From: TWA4 sp964613155
GTDB lineage: Bacteria; Bacillota; Clostridia; Lachnospirales; Lachnospiraceae
Direction: 5' to 3'
DNA length: 54,408 nt
Assembly: GCA_964613155.1 (NCBI GenBank)
Contig: CAZTHP010000005.1
Location: 1-54,408 of the forward strand
Below, piece after piece: positions 33,606 through 43,204 of this stretch. A program made the position numbers and the translations under genes. How positions within the stretch are numbered: the first letter of the stretch is position 1; each line of letters begins with the position of its first letter. Below the pieces are notes generated by a model. That model was not told where the DNA came from. It saw only the letters and a list, made by a program, of their open reading frames with translations, and ran no database searches.

Positions 33606-35370
33606 TTATTCTCCTCTTTTCTGTATGATTTCTAATACATTGTGTGTATCCCTGCTCACTTTATAGGCTGCGGAAATCCTGCCATCTCCTATCCACACGA
33701 TATGCGCCCCCTCTGCCAGCAAAGGAATCTGATCTCTTTGCACAGCAGGAATCTTCTGATCGATCAGATAGGATTTTAACGTCTTTCTGCCTCCATTTTC
33801 CAGCTGGAAATAATCTCCGGGCTGTCTCGTTCGCAAGGAAAGTCCACTTTTGATTTTATCATAATCAAACCATTTCGTATAGCTGTTTTCTGGAATTTTT
33901 TCGCCATTATATGAAAAAATCCGCATAAAAATCCCCTTTTCCAGCCCCGGCCGCAAAATAGAAATCACGTTTCCATCAGAGAGCAGCAGCGAATCAGCTC
34001 CATTCGTTTGCTTACTGCCCGCCTTGATTCTGCTCTCGGTTTCCAGCCCTGTTTCACTTTCCGTTTTCAGCTCTGTTCCACTCCCGGTTTCCGGCTTTAT
34101 AAGCGCCTCCCCGCAAAAAATCAGCTGCTCGTACTGCTTTGTGACACGAATATTTCCCGGCAAAAGCGTCCACTTCGAAGTTGCCCCATCCATTAGCTGC
34201 TCCAGTTCTGCCAGATGCACATGTCCAATATTCTTCAAAGTCTCCTGCTGCTTGACACGCTCACATGCCTGAAATAAGATCTCACGCCGGATGATCGGTC
34301 GACATTTTTTCAGTTCTGGAATGGGGAGAACATATCGCCTTTCCGTCGTTCTGCTGCTTCCGTTTTTTCCTGTTGTTTCCAAGTAATCCCTCGACAGGCT
34401 TTTGGAAGCTTCCATTTCCTGCATCCACTGCTTCGCCAAATCCTCTATCAATTCCTGCGCTTCTGTCAGATAACCCGCTGCCTGAACAACATGCTCGCTT
34501 GCCTGCGGATTCAGTTCCCGTTCGATCAGCGGAATCACCTGATGACGCAGGCGATTTCTGGTATAACAATCTTCTAAATTAGTTTCATCAGTACACCAGT
34601 CGATTGCATGCTCCAACAGCCACCGCTCCACTTCTGCTCGACTAAGCGACAGCAAGGGACGGATGATCGTAACTGTCTGTTCAACTTTCTGCTTAACCGT
34701 CTGTTCAACTTCCTGCTTAACCGNNNNNNNNNNNNNNNNNNNNNNNNNNNNNNNNNNNNNNNNNNNNNNNNNNNNNNNNNNNNNNNNNNNNNNNNNNNNN
34801 NNNNNNNNNNNNNNNNNNNNNNNAATGCGCTTTTCGCATTTCTCTGGCCGGTGCCATCCCGCCCAGCCCGCGCAAACTGCTGCCGCGAAATAAATGATGC
34901 AAAATAGTTTCGCAGTTATCATCGCGATGATGTGCAACTGCGACCTTATTTGCGCCAATTACATATGCTGTTTGAAAAAAACAATCATATCGCACTTTTC
35001 GAGCTGCTTCTTCTTCGGAAAGCCCTTCCCTGCGCACGATTTCCGGTACATCGACCTGACAAACATGCAGCGGTACCTTCCATTTTGCACACTGTTCTTG
35101 TACAAATACAACATCGCGCTGTGCAGTCGCTCCACGAATCCCATGATTGACTGTAATCGCTTCCACGCGAATTCCCAAAAATATTTCTAGATTTTTTAAA
35201 ATCCGAAGCAGGCAGATGGAATCGGCACCGCCGGAAACAGCTGCTAAAACAACTTCTCCAGAAGAAAGCAGCTTATTCTTCTGAATAAAATCCCAAACCT
35301 TCCGTTCCAGACTGTCCAGATTAGAAGGAAATAGGGTCTTCTTTTTCTGATTGGTAGAACTTGATCTCAT
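33606..35370 (-). CDS. tilS: tRNA(Ile)-lysidine synthase TilS, interrupted by an assembly gap
   Basis: The N-terminal ATP-pyrophosphatase domain (PP-loop SGGADS, about 46-51; HHRDDNCETILHHLFRGSS) is read from 35370 to the N block. The rest, from IIRPLLSLSRAEVERWL to the C-terminal substrate-binding domain (GDYFQLENGGRKTLKSYLID), is read after it. TilS converts C34 of tRNA-Ile(CAU) to lysidine and is essential. The two parts are in different frames over the nominal 100 N, which means only that the real gap length is unknown. Next to the gap is a 24-bp tandem repeat (VKQKVEQT), placed just before IIRPLL where the family has a short loop. A second low-complexity Glu/Thr-rich insert lies around 34030-34100. 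Confidence 0.92.
34675..34722. repeat. 24-bp in-frame tandem repeat in tilS abutting the gap, at least 2 copies
   Basis: Units 34675-34698 and 34699-34722 differ at one base. The next base begins the N run, so more copies are probably hidden in the gap. Confidence 0.9.
34724..34823. other. assembly gap (100 N)
   Basis: Exactly 100 N, the conventional length for a gap of unknown size, inside tilS and directly beside a tandem repeat. Confidence 0.99.
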
Positions 35371-35379
35371 CTTCACTCC

Positions 35380-35595
35380 ACATTATCCTATTTTCCCAAA
35401 TCGAATTTTTGCTTTTATGGAATCCCTGTTTTGATATGATTTCCACTCAAACCGAATATCTACGCCAACAAAACATCTACTCCAACAGAATGTCTATTTT
35501 CTTATAACATCTATATTAACACAGTTCCTGTTTTAATATAGTTTCTGTTCAAATCAAATATCCACTTTCATATAATCTCCACTTTTCCCATCATA
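35380..35595. other. intergenic stretch between spoIIE and tilS with loose repeats
   Basis: About 215 AT-rich bases with repeated words such as AAATCAAATATCCAC, ACAAAACATCTAC and TAACATCTATA. They resemble a decayed tandem array. No gene or hairpin terminator was recognised. Confidence 0.4.
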
Positions 35596-37239
35596 CTACT
35601 TTCTCCAAATTCCAGCAACTAATATTGTCATGTCATCTTGAATCGTTTCCTCTAACAGCAAAAGCTGGTGCATAAGCCAATCGGCGATTTCCTGCGCATG
35701 GCGCAGCGGACATGCTGCGATCAGATCCTTGAAAATCTCATCTGCCGCCAAACCCGCTTTTTCCAGCGCCCCATCCGTCATCATCACAAGCAGATCTCCC
35801 GACTGCAGCGTTTCGTTCGGAGCCAGATTTTCATCCAGATCATTCCAAGAAATCATTCCCACCGGAATTGCCTGTCCACGGATTGCCGATACATTGCTCC
35901 CCCGTTTTAAATAGCCGGAGGAGGCACCCATTTTTGCGAATTGGCAAACACCACTGTAGAGATCAAACAGACAGATATCCAGCGTTGTTGGTGTCTGCCG
36001 AAAACGCCAATTTAACAGCATATGGTTAATCATACTGATCGCCGACATCAGGGAAAAGCCATTTTCCAAAAGCTGCTCCAGCATCTCCACTGCCATTTTA
36101 CTTTCCATTCCTGCCTGTTTGCCACTCCCCATTCCATCAGAAAGGCAAAGCAGCATTTTTTCTTCTCCCAGCATTTTCACGGAAAAGGAATCTCCGCAGC
36201 AGGATTCGCCAGCCTTATTGCGCCGTGAAATCCCATAAAGTACCTGATAAGCCGGCTTTTCAATAAAATGCACATCTCCTTCCCGGCTGCCAATGACTGA
36301 ACGACAATCATAGGCAGGACAAAAGCGTTTTCCTGATTCGGTTTGCAGCAAACCTGCGATTTCCTGCACAGATACCTGCACACCTTTTCGGCAAATAAAA
36401 TGGGCAAAAATCTCCTGTTTTCCATTGGAATCTGCCAATACCTGAAAATGACGGAGCTTCATCCGCTTCCCCAAAAACTTCTGCTCCATTTTTTCTGCGT
36501 AGCAATCCGTCACATCCTGCAGCGCATCCATTTTTTCCTGCTTCTCCTGTATTACCTTTCCGATTTCCAGAAATTGCAGTCGGATTGCCTGGCGACTTTC
36601 CAGAAAACGCTGCTTCCATTCTGCCGCGCTCAATCTTTCCTCCTCAAACAGCAAACTTTGATCATCAAAACAATTTCCCAATGTGATCAGCTGATCTGCC
36701 AGTCGTTTCCAGCTCTGTCCAAAAGCGGAAATCCCTCTGGAAGGGACTGCTGTCAAAGCCAGTTCGCTGGAAGCATCGAACCGTCTGTCCCCCTTGTTTT
36801 CGCTGTTTTTTTCTTTTCTCCTTCGAATCTGCATCGGAGATACGATCAAAAACACAACCATCGCCAACAATAAAGAATCAAACATTTTTGTCGGAATCAT
36901 TTCGCGTAAAAACAGATATCCCAGAGCTATGCCCGAGCCAAATGCCAAACAAGTCGCACCTTTTCCCAAACGGCGAAACAGCGCACAACAGATGCCGCCG
37001 CACAGCATTGCAACTATTTGAATCAATTCACCGCCTAAAAGATACCAACGCAGCAATCCGCACACAACCCCAGCTGCCGCTCCGCCTGCCAGACCCTTGT
37101 AAAAACCGCCCGCCAACACGCCGATCAATACCAGAGTTTCCACCCAATTATAAAATGCATTTCGATCTCCTAAAAGCAACATCAGCACTACAGCTCCCAC
37201 TCCGGCCAGAATTGTCTTTATCCACTCCTTCTTACTCAC
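35596..37239 (-). CDS. spoIIE: stage II sporulation protein E, short membrane domain
   Basis: 547 residues. An N-terminal membrane region (about 8-135, four to five spans), a central region with coiled-coil character (about 165-255) and a C-terminal PP2C-type phosphatase (about 335-547; GDSFSVKMLG, LCLSDGMGSGKQAG, FAKMGASSGYLKRG, VMMTDGALEKAG). SpoIIE dephosphorylates SpoIIAA to activate sigma-F in the forespore. Bacillus SpoIIE is about 825 residues with ten spans, so half of the membrane part is missing, while the phosphatase is intact. GTG start at 37239 with GGGAGG upstream. It lies 155 bases after spoVT. Confidence 0.92.
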   Translation of the reverse strand: MSKKEWIKTILAGVGAVVLMLLLGDRNAFYNWVETLVLIGVLAGGFYKGLAGGAAAGVVCGLLRWYLLGGELIQIVAMLCGGICCALFRRLGKGATCLAFGSGIALGYLFLREMIPTKMFDSLLLAMVVFLIVSPMQIRRRKEKNSENKGDRRFDASSELALTAVPSRGISAFGQSWKRLADQLITLGNCFDDQSLLFEEERLSAAEWKQRFLESRQAIRLQFLEIGKVIQEKQEKMDALQDVTDCYAEKMEQKFLGKRMKLRHFQVLADSNGKQEIFAHFICRKGVQVSVQEIAGLLQTESGKRFCPAYDCRSVIGSREGDVHFIEKPAYQVLYGISRRNKAGESCCGDSFSVKMLGEEKMLLCLSDGMGSGKQAGMESKMAVEMLEQLLENGFSLMSAISMINHMLLNWRFRQTPTTLDICLFDLYSGVCQFAKMGASSGYLKRGSNVSAIRGQAIPVGMISWNDLDENLAPNETLQSGDLLVMMTDGALEKAGLAADEIFKDLIAACPLRHAQEIADWLMHQLLLLEETIQDDMTILVAGIWRK

Positions 37240-37338
37240 AGAAAGCTCCCTCCCTAACCATATCCATGTGAATCCAATTTCGTTCTTTCACGCCATTATA
37301 CCTGTCCGCCCTGATAAAATATGTAGAAAAAAATACTC

Positions 37339-37383
37339 CCAACTAACAAAAACCAGATTTTCACTGGATTTTTTGTTAATTGG
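37339..37383 (-). terminator. terminator downstream of spoVT
   Basis: On the minus strand CCAATTAACAAAAAATCCAG pairs with CTGGTTTTTGTTAGTTGG around GTGAAAAT. The stem contains long A/T runs. It separates spoVT from spoIIE. Confidence 0.75.
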
Positions 37384-37393
37384 AAGTATCCCG

Positions 37394-37945
37394 TTAACTT
37401 TCCATCTGTTTTCCCAGAAATCCTGCTGCCGCCGCTGCAAGCTTCTGCTCAGCTTCTCCCATTTTTTTGCGGGAATCCCGGCTCATCAGACTGACTGCAC
37501 CGATCGCATCTCCCTCACAAATGATCGGATAAACGACCATACTGCTGTAGTCCCCCGGATCACCAGCGATCAATGAAACCGGTTTGATCCCATCTCTTGC
37601 ATTCGGCAAAATGACGGTGCGATTGCTGATTACAGATTCCATCTGTTTGCTGATCTGCTTTCCCTGAATTTCCTTTTTGGCACCTCCGGAAGCGGCAATG
37701 ATCTGATCCCGGTCCATAATGCATACCATATGCCCCGTTGTCTGCGCCAGCGTATCCGCATACTGTTTGGCAAAAGCCCCTAAATCCTCCATAGGTGAAT
37801 ATTTTTTTAAAACGATGCTGCCTTCCTCATCGGTATAGATTTCAAGTGGTGTACCTTCCCGTAATCTTAAGGTTCTTCTGATTTCCTTCGGAATCACAAT
37901 TCTTCCCAGATCATCGATTCTTCGTACAATTCCTGTTGCTTTCAT
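37394..37945 (-). CDS. spoVT: stage V sporulation regulator SpoVT
   Basis: 183 residues. The N-terminal AbrB-type swapped-hairpin DNA-binding domain (KATGIVRRIDDLGRIVIPKE, 2-21; LRLREGTPLEIYTDEEG) is followed by a GAF-like domain (about 55-178). SpoVT modulates sigma-G-dependent genes in the forespore. The length equals that of Bacillus SpoVT (178). AGGAGAAATTGAT precedes the ATG. It lies upstream of spoIIE on the same strand, separated by a terminator. Confidence 0.95.
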   Translation of the reverse strand: MKATGIVRRIDDLGRIVIPKEIRRTLRLREGTPLEIYTDEEGSIVLKKYSPMEDLGAFAKQYADTLAQTTGHMVCIMDRDQIIAASGGAKKEIQGKQISKQMESVISNRTVILPNARDGIKPVSLIAGDPGDYSSMVVYPIICEGDAIGAVSLMSRDSRKKMGEAEQKLAAAAAGFLGKQMES

Positions 37946-38086
37946 ATATCAATTTCTCCTTTTGTCCATGTTACTTCTGCCAGTATTATCTGTCAAAAAA
38001 GAAATAATATACCAATGCTTTCTTCCGGCTTTTTTCAAAATTTCTTCCGACCTTTTTCAAATTTTCTTCCGTTCTGCCGCTCTGCA

Positions 38087-39487
38087 TCATTTATTTTTTT
38101 TGCGGCCTGTTTGAATAACTGGAACCGGTGTTTCATCGTACTGATCCAGATTATTGATATATTTCTTCGTTTCTGCCACAATAACCGGTGAAAGCAGTAA
38201 AACTGCGACCAGATTGGGAATCGCCATCAACGCATTTAAAATATCCGCGATCGTCCATACTAAATCCAGTTCCACGATCGGCGCGATCACAGCGATCAGA
38301 ATATACAGCGCACGATACGGCATAAGACCTGCTTTTCCTGCAAAATATTCTACACAACGTTCTCCATAATAAGCCCATCCTAAAATAGTCGAATACGCGA
38401 AGGTAATAATACCGATAACTAAAATCAGCGGTCCGACCACAGGAATCTGGTTAAATGCCATCGAAGTCAGCACACCACCGTTATCAATTTCATTTGCATT
38501 GATCGCAGGATTTTTCATAATAGTAGAAACCAGCACCAGACCTGTCATCAGACAAACAACTACAGTGTCCCAGAAAGTACCAGTTGCAGAAACCAATGCC
38601 TGACGCACGGGATTTCGTGTCTGTGCAGCTGCCGCTGCAATCGGCGCAGAACCCATACCAGATTCATTGGAAAACAGACCACGGGCAACACCAAATCGCA
38701 TTGCGATCAAAATACCGCTGCCTACTAAACCGCCTGCTGCTGCTCCCGGTGTAAATGCCAGTTTACAGATCGTCACGATCGCAGGAATAATATAATCATA
38801 ATTGATTCCTAAAATAATGACACAGCCCAATACGTAAAATGCTGCCATAAACGGAACCAGCTTTTCGCATACATTTGCAATACTCTTAATACCGCCGAAA
38901 ATTACAACTGCTGTTAAGAGTGCAATGATCACACCCACAATTTCCTGATTAATATGTAAATTTTCATGACAGACCGTTGCGATCGCATTGACCTGCGTTG
39001 CACATCCAATACCAAAGGACGCTAATCCCGCAAAAACCGCAAAAATAATCGCCAGCCATTTCATATTCAGACCACGTTCCAGCGCATACATCGCACCGCC
39101 CTGCATCCGGCCGTCTTCGGTTTTCACGCGATATTTGACCGCGATCAGGGATTCGGAATATTTCGTTGCGATTCCAAATACACCCGTCAGCCAGCACCAG
39201 AGAACCGCACCAGGTCCACCTAACGCAATCGCAGTTCCAACACCGATGATATTACCCGTACCGATCGTAGAAGCCAACGCCGTAGCCAGCGCACCAAACT
39301 GGCTTACCTCACCCTCTGCATCCGGATCTTTTGCAACGGATAATTTAATTCCTTTGGTAATCGTCTGCCGCTGGATAAATCCCGTACGGATCGTCAGAAA
39401 AATATGGGTACCTAACAACAGTAAGATCATGCCCCAGCCCCATACCAGATCATCAAGTTTCGTAATCATCTCTGTGATCATTTCCAT
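38087..39487 (-). CDS. alanine/glycine:cation symporter (AgcS family)
   Basis: 466 residues with about ten to twelve membrane spans. Signatures are ALATALASTIGTGNIIGVGT (about 66-85), GGPGAVLWCWLTG, ARGLFSNESGMGSAPIAAAA and TFAYSTILGWAYYGE. It imports alanine or glycine with Na+ or H+. GAGGAGGAG precedes the ATG. The 5' leader carries a glycine riboswitch and a terminator hairpin, so glycine is the likely cargo and expression is set by intracellular glycine. Confidence 0.95.
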   Translation of the reverse strand: MEMITEMITKLDDLVWGWGMILLLLGTHIFLTIRTGFIQRQTITKGIKLSVAKDPDAEGEVSQFGALATALASTIGTGNIIGVGTAIALGGPGAVLWCWLTGVFGIATKYSESLIAVKYRVKTEDGRMQGGAMYALERGLNMKWLAIIFAVFAGLASFGIGCATQVNAIATVCHENLHINQEIVGVIIALLTAVVIFGGIKSIANVCEKLVPFMAAFYVLGCVIILGINYDYIIPAIVTICKLAFTPGAAAGGLVGSGILIAMRFGVARGLFSNESGMGSAPIAAAAAQTRNPVRQALVSATGTFWDTVVVCLMTGLVLVSTIMKNPAINANEIDNGGVLTSMAFNQIPVVGPLILVIGIITFAYSTILGWAYYGERCVEYFAGKAGLMPYRALYILIAVIAPIVELDLVWTIADILNALMAIPNLVAVLLLSPVIVAETKKYINNLDQYDETPVPVIQTGRKKNK

Positions 39488-39550
39488 ATTGCACTCCTCC
39501 TCGCATTTTCAGCATTGTACAAAAATTTGATAAACTGAAATCTGGATAAC

Positions 39551-39584
39551 AAAAAGGGTGGAGAAATACTTTTCTTCACCCTTT
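39551..39584 (-). terminator. terminator/expression platform in the agcS leader
   Basis: On the minus strand AAAGGGTG (39584-39577) pairs with CACCCTTT (39560-39553), with a partly paired loop, followed by TTTTTGTT. It lies between the glycine aptamer and the agcS start, as expected for a riboswitch-controlled terminator. Confidence 0.75.
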
Positions 39585-39648
39585 CATCAAATGACAAAAT
39601 CATCTTTGTAACGTATCACAGTATGATAAATCACACGATTCATAAATC

Positions 39649-39782
39649 CATCTGTCTTTTTGCCTGAGAGATTCGCATTTCCTGCTTGCACCTTCGGCAT
39701 TCACCCACTCGTGAACTTCTCCAGATTGCAGTCCACATCCGGTCTTTGCATTCCGGATGATTCTTCCCGCACATATTCGCTT
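39649..39782 (-). promoter_or_regulatory. glycine riboswitch, one clear aptamer
   Basis: On the minus strand the leader contains GTGCGGGAAGAATC, the GCCGAAGGTGCAAGC core and the 3' consensus AATCTCTCAGGCAAAAAGAC, all typical of the glycine aptamer. The stem-loop between them (CATCCGG...CCGGATG) is the variable arm. Only one complete aptamer is visible; a second one is not seen between it and the terminator. It controls the AgcS symporter gene. Confidence 0.88.
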
Positions 39783-39988
39783 TTTAATAGAAAACCATAT
39801 TTTGTGACAAATGTCAAGAAGAATTTTATTTGTCAGACAAAACTTCATCACAATGCATCATCACAATGCATCATTACAATCGGAGAACAATCTGCTCACG
39901 AATGTTTTGCTGAATCTGATCACAATTTTCTTTCCAACGTTACAAGCAAATGGCGATCAGATCACCATGGAATCCATCCGATTTTCGC
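39783..39988. other. intergenic region between trkH and the agcS leader
   Basis: A minus-strand TTGACA (39817-39812) is a possible -35 for the agcS transcript, with only a weak -10. ATCACAATGC-type words are repeated three times at about 39848-39881. No gene was recognised. Confidence 0.4.
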
Positions 39989-41431
39989 TTAACGTCTCCA
40001 CTGCTTCCAAACAGAGGGATGGAATAACAATAACAGCGGGAATAATTCCAGTCGTCCTGCCAGCATATCAAACATCAGCACCCACTTTGAAAGTATGGAG
40101 AACGAACCAAAACTTTCCGTAGGACCTGCCATTCCCATACCGGGACCGATATTATTTAAGCAGGCTAATACCCCGGTAAATGTACTTGCCAGATCTTTTC
40201 CATCCAAAGATACCACGATCATAGAAAGTGCAAATAAAATCATAAAGGTAATAAAATACACATTGACCGCCCGCATCACTTCATTTTCAACCGGCTTCCC
40301 ATCCATTTTAATCGTTTGGATGCTCTTAGGATGCATGTAGGAATTTAACTCCTTTTTCACGGTTTTTAACAAAAGTACAATACGGGATACTTTAATACCG
40401 CCGCCGGTACTGCCCGCACAGGCACCAATAAACATCACCAGAAGCAGCAGCGTTTTCGACAATGTCGGCCAGATATCATAGTCCAGCGTTGCAAATCCTG
40501 TCGAGGTCATCAGCGAAGATACCTGGAAAAAAGCATCCCGCACCGTATGACCAGTTGATAACGAAGCTCTGCATACATCGACGGCAATCAGACCAGATGC
40601 GGCAAACATAATCAGCAGATACGCACGTACTTCTTCCATTTCCAGGATTTTTCTGCCTTTTCGCTCCAAAAGATAATAATACGCATTAAAATTAATACCG
40701 GAAATCGTCATAAAAATCGCTGTCAGCCATTGGATATAAGGCGAATAACTCGCCATACTGTCATTTTTAATGCCAAATCCACCCGTTCCGACAGTACCAA
40801 AGGAAATCGTCGCCGCATCAAATAGCGAAACACCGCCTAACAGCATCAAAATGATCTGTAACAGCGTCAAAACAATATAAATCCAGTATAAGATCATTGC
40901 CGTCCGCCGAACACGCGGCACTAATTTTCCCACAGAAGGCCCGGGGCTCTCTGCCCGCATCAAGTTCATATTGGAGCCGCCGCTCAACGGAATAACCGCC
41001 AGTAAAAAAACCAGTACTCCCATACCGCCAATCCAATGGGTAAAGGATCTCCAGAATAAAATTCCGCGAGAAAGAGCCTCTACATCACTTAAAATACTGG
41101 CTCCAGTCGTGGTAAAACCGGAAATCGTCTCAAATAATGCCTCTGTAAACGAAGGAATCTCTCCACTCAATAAAAAAGGGAGACAGCCAAACAGACTCAT
41201 CGCAATCCAACTTAACGCCGTTGCAATACATCCTTCTTTTAAATAAAATACGGTACGCTTCGGTTTTTTATGCGTCAAAAATCCACCAATCACCGCACAA
41301 AGCAGGATTGGAATCAAAAAATCCCACACACTTTCCTGATAAATAAGTGCTACAAGACAGGGTAACAGCATTAAAACTGCTTCAATATTCAACACCCAGC
41401 CCAATATATAGAGAATCATCGAACGATTCAT
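39989..41431 (-). CDS. trkH: TrkH-type potassium uptake membrane subunit
   Basis: 480 residues with the four M1-P-M2 repeats of the SKT family. Selectivity-filter regions read TTGASIL (first), TVGTGGFG (second), STGFATLD (third) and NNIGPGMG (fourth). It moves K+ into the cell and needs a TrkA-type cytosolic partner, which is the next gene upstream (24 bases away). The pair is a complete Trk system. Confidence 0.92.
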   Translation of the reverse strand: MNRSMILYILGWVLNIEAVLMLLPCLVALIYQESVWDFLIPILLCAVIGGFLTHKKPKRTVFYLKEGCIATALSWIAMSLFGCLPFLLSGEIPSFTEALFETISGFTTTGASILSDVEALSRGILFWRSFTHWIGGMGVLVFLLAVIPLSGGSNMNLMRAESPGPSVGKLVPRVRRTAMILYWIYIVLTLLQIILMLLGGVSLFDAATISFGTVGTGGFGIKNDSMASYSPYIQWLTAIFMTISGINFNAYYYLLERKGRKILEMEEVRAYLLIMFAASGLIAVDVCRASLSTGHTVRDAFFQVSSLMTSTGFATLDYDIWPTLSKTLLLLVMFIGACAGSTGGGIKVSRIVLLLKTVKKELNSYMHPKSIQTIKMDGKPVENEVMRAVNVYFITFMILFALSMIVVSLDGKDLASTFTGVLACLNNIGPGMGMAGPTESFGSFSILSKWVLMFDMLAGRLELFPLLLLFHPSVWKQWRR

Positions 41432-41455
41432 ACAGCTTTCGTTCCCTTCTTCACT

Positions 41456-42886
41456 TTATTTTTTTAAAATATCCTGCAAAACATCAAATCCCGTATGTGC
41501 CGTTACAATGATTACCGTATCATTTGCCTGAATCCAATCATCACCGCCCGGAATAATGATCTGTCCATTGCGGTTGATGCAGGCAATCAGCAGATTATCT
41601 TTTAACTGCAGCTCTTTTAACGGTTTTCCCGTCAGTTCAGACTCCCCTTTTACACGAAATTCGATTGCTTCCACACGATATTCAAACATATGGTACAATG
41701 TTTCCACGTTGCTGTCCTTCGAAGCTGTCAGCGCCCGTACATAAGCAATGATCGCTTCTGCGGTAATATACTTCGGATACACGACACTCCCTAAATCCAG
41801 TCGATTGATCACATGGCTGAAATGAATGCGATTGATCTTCGTGATCACCTTGGCATCTGAAACTTCCCTCGCATGCAGAGTCAGCAAAATATTTTCCTCG
41901 TCAATCCCGGTCAGCGGAATAAACGCGTCCACATGCTCTAAATCTTCTTCCTTCAAAAGTTCTTCCTTTGTACCATCTCCATTGATGATCGTCGCACCCG
42001 GAAGCAGTACACTCAATTCCTCACAGCGCTCCTGATTGGCTTCGATGATCCGCACTTCCACGCCGACTTCCAAAAGCTGTTTTGCCAGATAATATGCAGA
42101 CTTTCCACCGCCGACCAGAAGGGCACTTCGAACCCGATGCCGCTGAATCCCGATTTCTTCCAGAAATTCTGCTGCTGCCTTTGCCGACGCAATAAAGGAA
42201 ATCACATCCCCTTCCTGCAGAACAAAATTACCACCGGGAATCTGCACTTCATTGCCGCGCTCCACCGCGCAGACCAGAATATTTTTCGTAAGATTTCGCC
42301 CTAAAAGAGCCAAACTCTGCCCGTGCAGCACATTTCCCTCCGGAATTTTAATCCGGATCATCTCCGCCAGACCACGAGCAAAAGTATTCACGCCCAAAGC
42401 CGCCGGCAAATACAAAACGCGGGCAATTTCATTTGCCGCCTCTAATTCCGGATTAATAATCATCGCCAATTCCAAACGTTCCTGCAAATAATTAATCTCC
42501 TGACTGTAATCAGGATCTCGTACACGTGCGATCGCAGCGCAATTACCCACGCGCTTTGCAACCGTACAGGTCAGTAAATTCAGCTCATCCGAATCGGTTA
42601 CCGCAATGATCAGATCTGCCGTCTCAATCCCCGCATCCTTCTGGACACTGTAACTGGCGCCATTTCCAACCAGTCCCATGACATCATACAAATCCGTCAA
42701 AGCCTGCACTCGCGCAGCACTTTTATCGACCACCGCAATATCATGACCCTCTTTGCACAGCTGCTCCGTCAAAGTCGCTCCTACCTTGCCGCAGCCCACA
42801 ATAATAATACTCAATCCACGCTTCGCCGAAGTCTGGTCTCCCAAACTCTGACTCACTGCACTTTTTATTTTCTCAAACATAATCAT
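41456..42886 (-). CDS. trkA: TrkA potassium channel regulatory subunit
   Basis: 476 residues, a double-RCK protein: RCK-N one (IIIVGCGKVGATLTEQL, about 27-43), RCK-C one, RCK-N two (ALLVGGGKSAYYLAKQL, about 255-271) and RCK-C two (ending near VIIVTAHTG). It binds NAD(H)/nucleotides and gates TrkH. An extra 20-residue basic leader precedes the first Rossmann fold. Two in-frame ATGs (42886 and 42880) share the same AAGGA site. It is first in the trkA-trkH unit. Confidence 0.92.
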   Translation of the reverse strand: MIMFEKIKSAVSQSLGDQTSAKRGLSIIIVGCGKVGATLTEQLCKEGHDIAVVDKSAARVQALTDLYDVMGLVGNGASYSVQKDAGIETADLIIAVTDSDELNLLTCTVAKRVGNCAAIARVRDPDYSQEINYLQERLELAMIINPELEAANEIARVLYLPAALGVNTFARGLAEMIRIKIPEGNVLHGQSLALLGRNLTKNILVCAVERGNEVQIPGGNFVLQEGDVISFIASAKAAAEFLEEIGIQRHRVRSALLVGGGKSAYYLAKQLLEVGVEVRIIEANQERCEELSVLLPGATIINGDGTKEELLKEEDLEHVDAFIPLTGIDEENILLTLHAREVSDAKVITKINRIHFSHVINRLDLGSVVYPKYITAEAIIAYVRALTASKDSNVETLYHMFEYRVEAIEFRVKGESELTGKPLKELQLKDNLLIACINRNGQIIIPGGDDWIQANDTVIIVTAHTGFDVLQDILKK

Positions 42887-42964
42887 TTCCTTATCCTGGC
42901 AAATTCCTTTTTAACCATATTCTTTTTTGACCATATTCTTTTTGAGATCAAATTCCTTATTCTG

Positions 42965-43105
42965 ACTATTCTATTTCTGTAGTTTTTCTTATTTTAGCTA
43001 TTCTATTCTTGCAAATTTTCTCATTCCGGCTGTTCTATTTTTGCAAATTTTCTCAGGCTGGCTATTCTATTTTTGCAAAATCCCTTATTAGGGCTATTTT
43101 ATCCA
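42965..43105. repeat. 32-bp tandem repeat between murI and trkA, 4.4 copies
   Basis: Units at 42965, 42997, 43029, 43061 and a partial at 43093, with the common core GGCTATTCTATTTTTGCAAA. A weaker related segment (CCATATTCTTTTT) extends to about 42912. It fills the 318-bp gap; no gene is seen there. Confidence 0.9.
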
Positions 43106-43204
43106 TTTCTATTGATTTGTATTTTTCATTGTAAACAAATGCTCTGGATTTCCGGATTTTCATGAAATCCGCTTTCGAACAGAAATCCTGGATTTTCCTT
43201 TTTC

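Noticed and set aside
33606..35370. tilS as a pseudogene or two genes
   Set aside because: The frame change lies only across a 100-N gap of unknown true length; both halves have intact conserved motifs.
42965..43105. CRISPR-like array
   Set aside because: Units of 32 bp follow each other directly without unique spacers, and there are no cas genes; it is a plain tandem repeat. The same holds for the other arrays.
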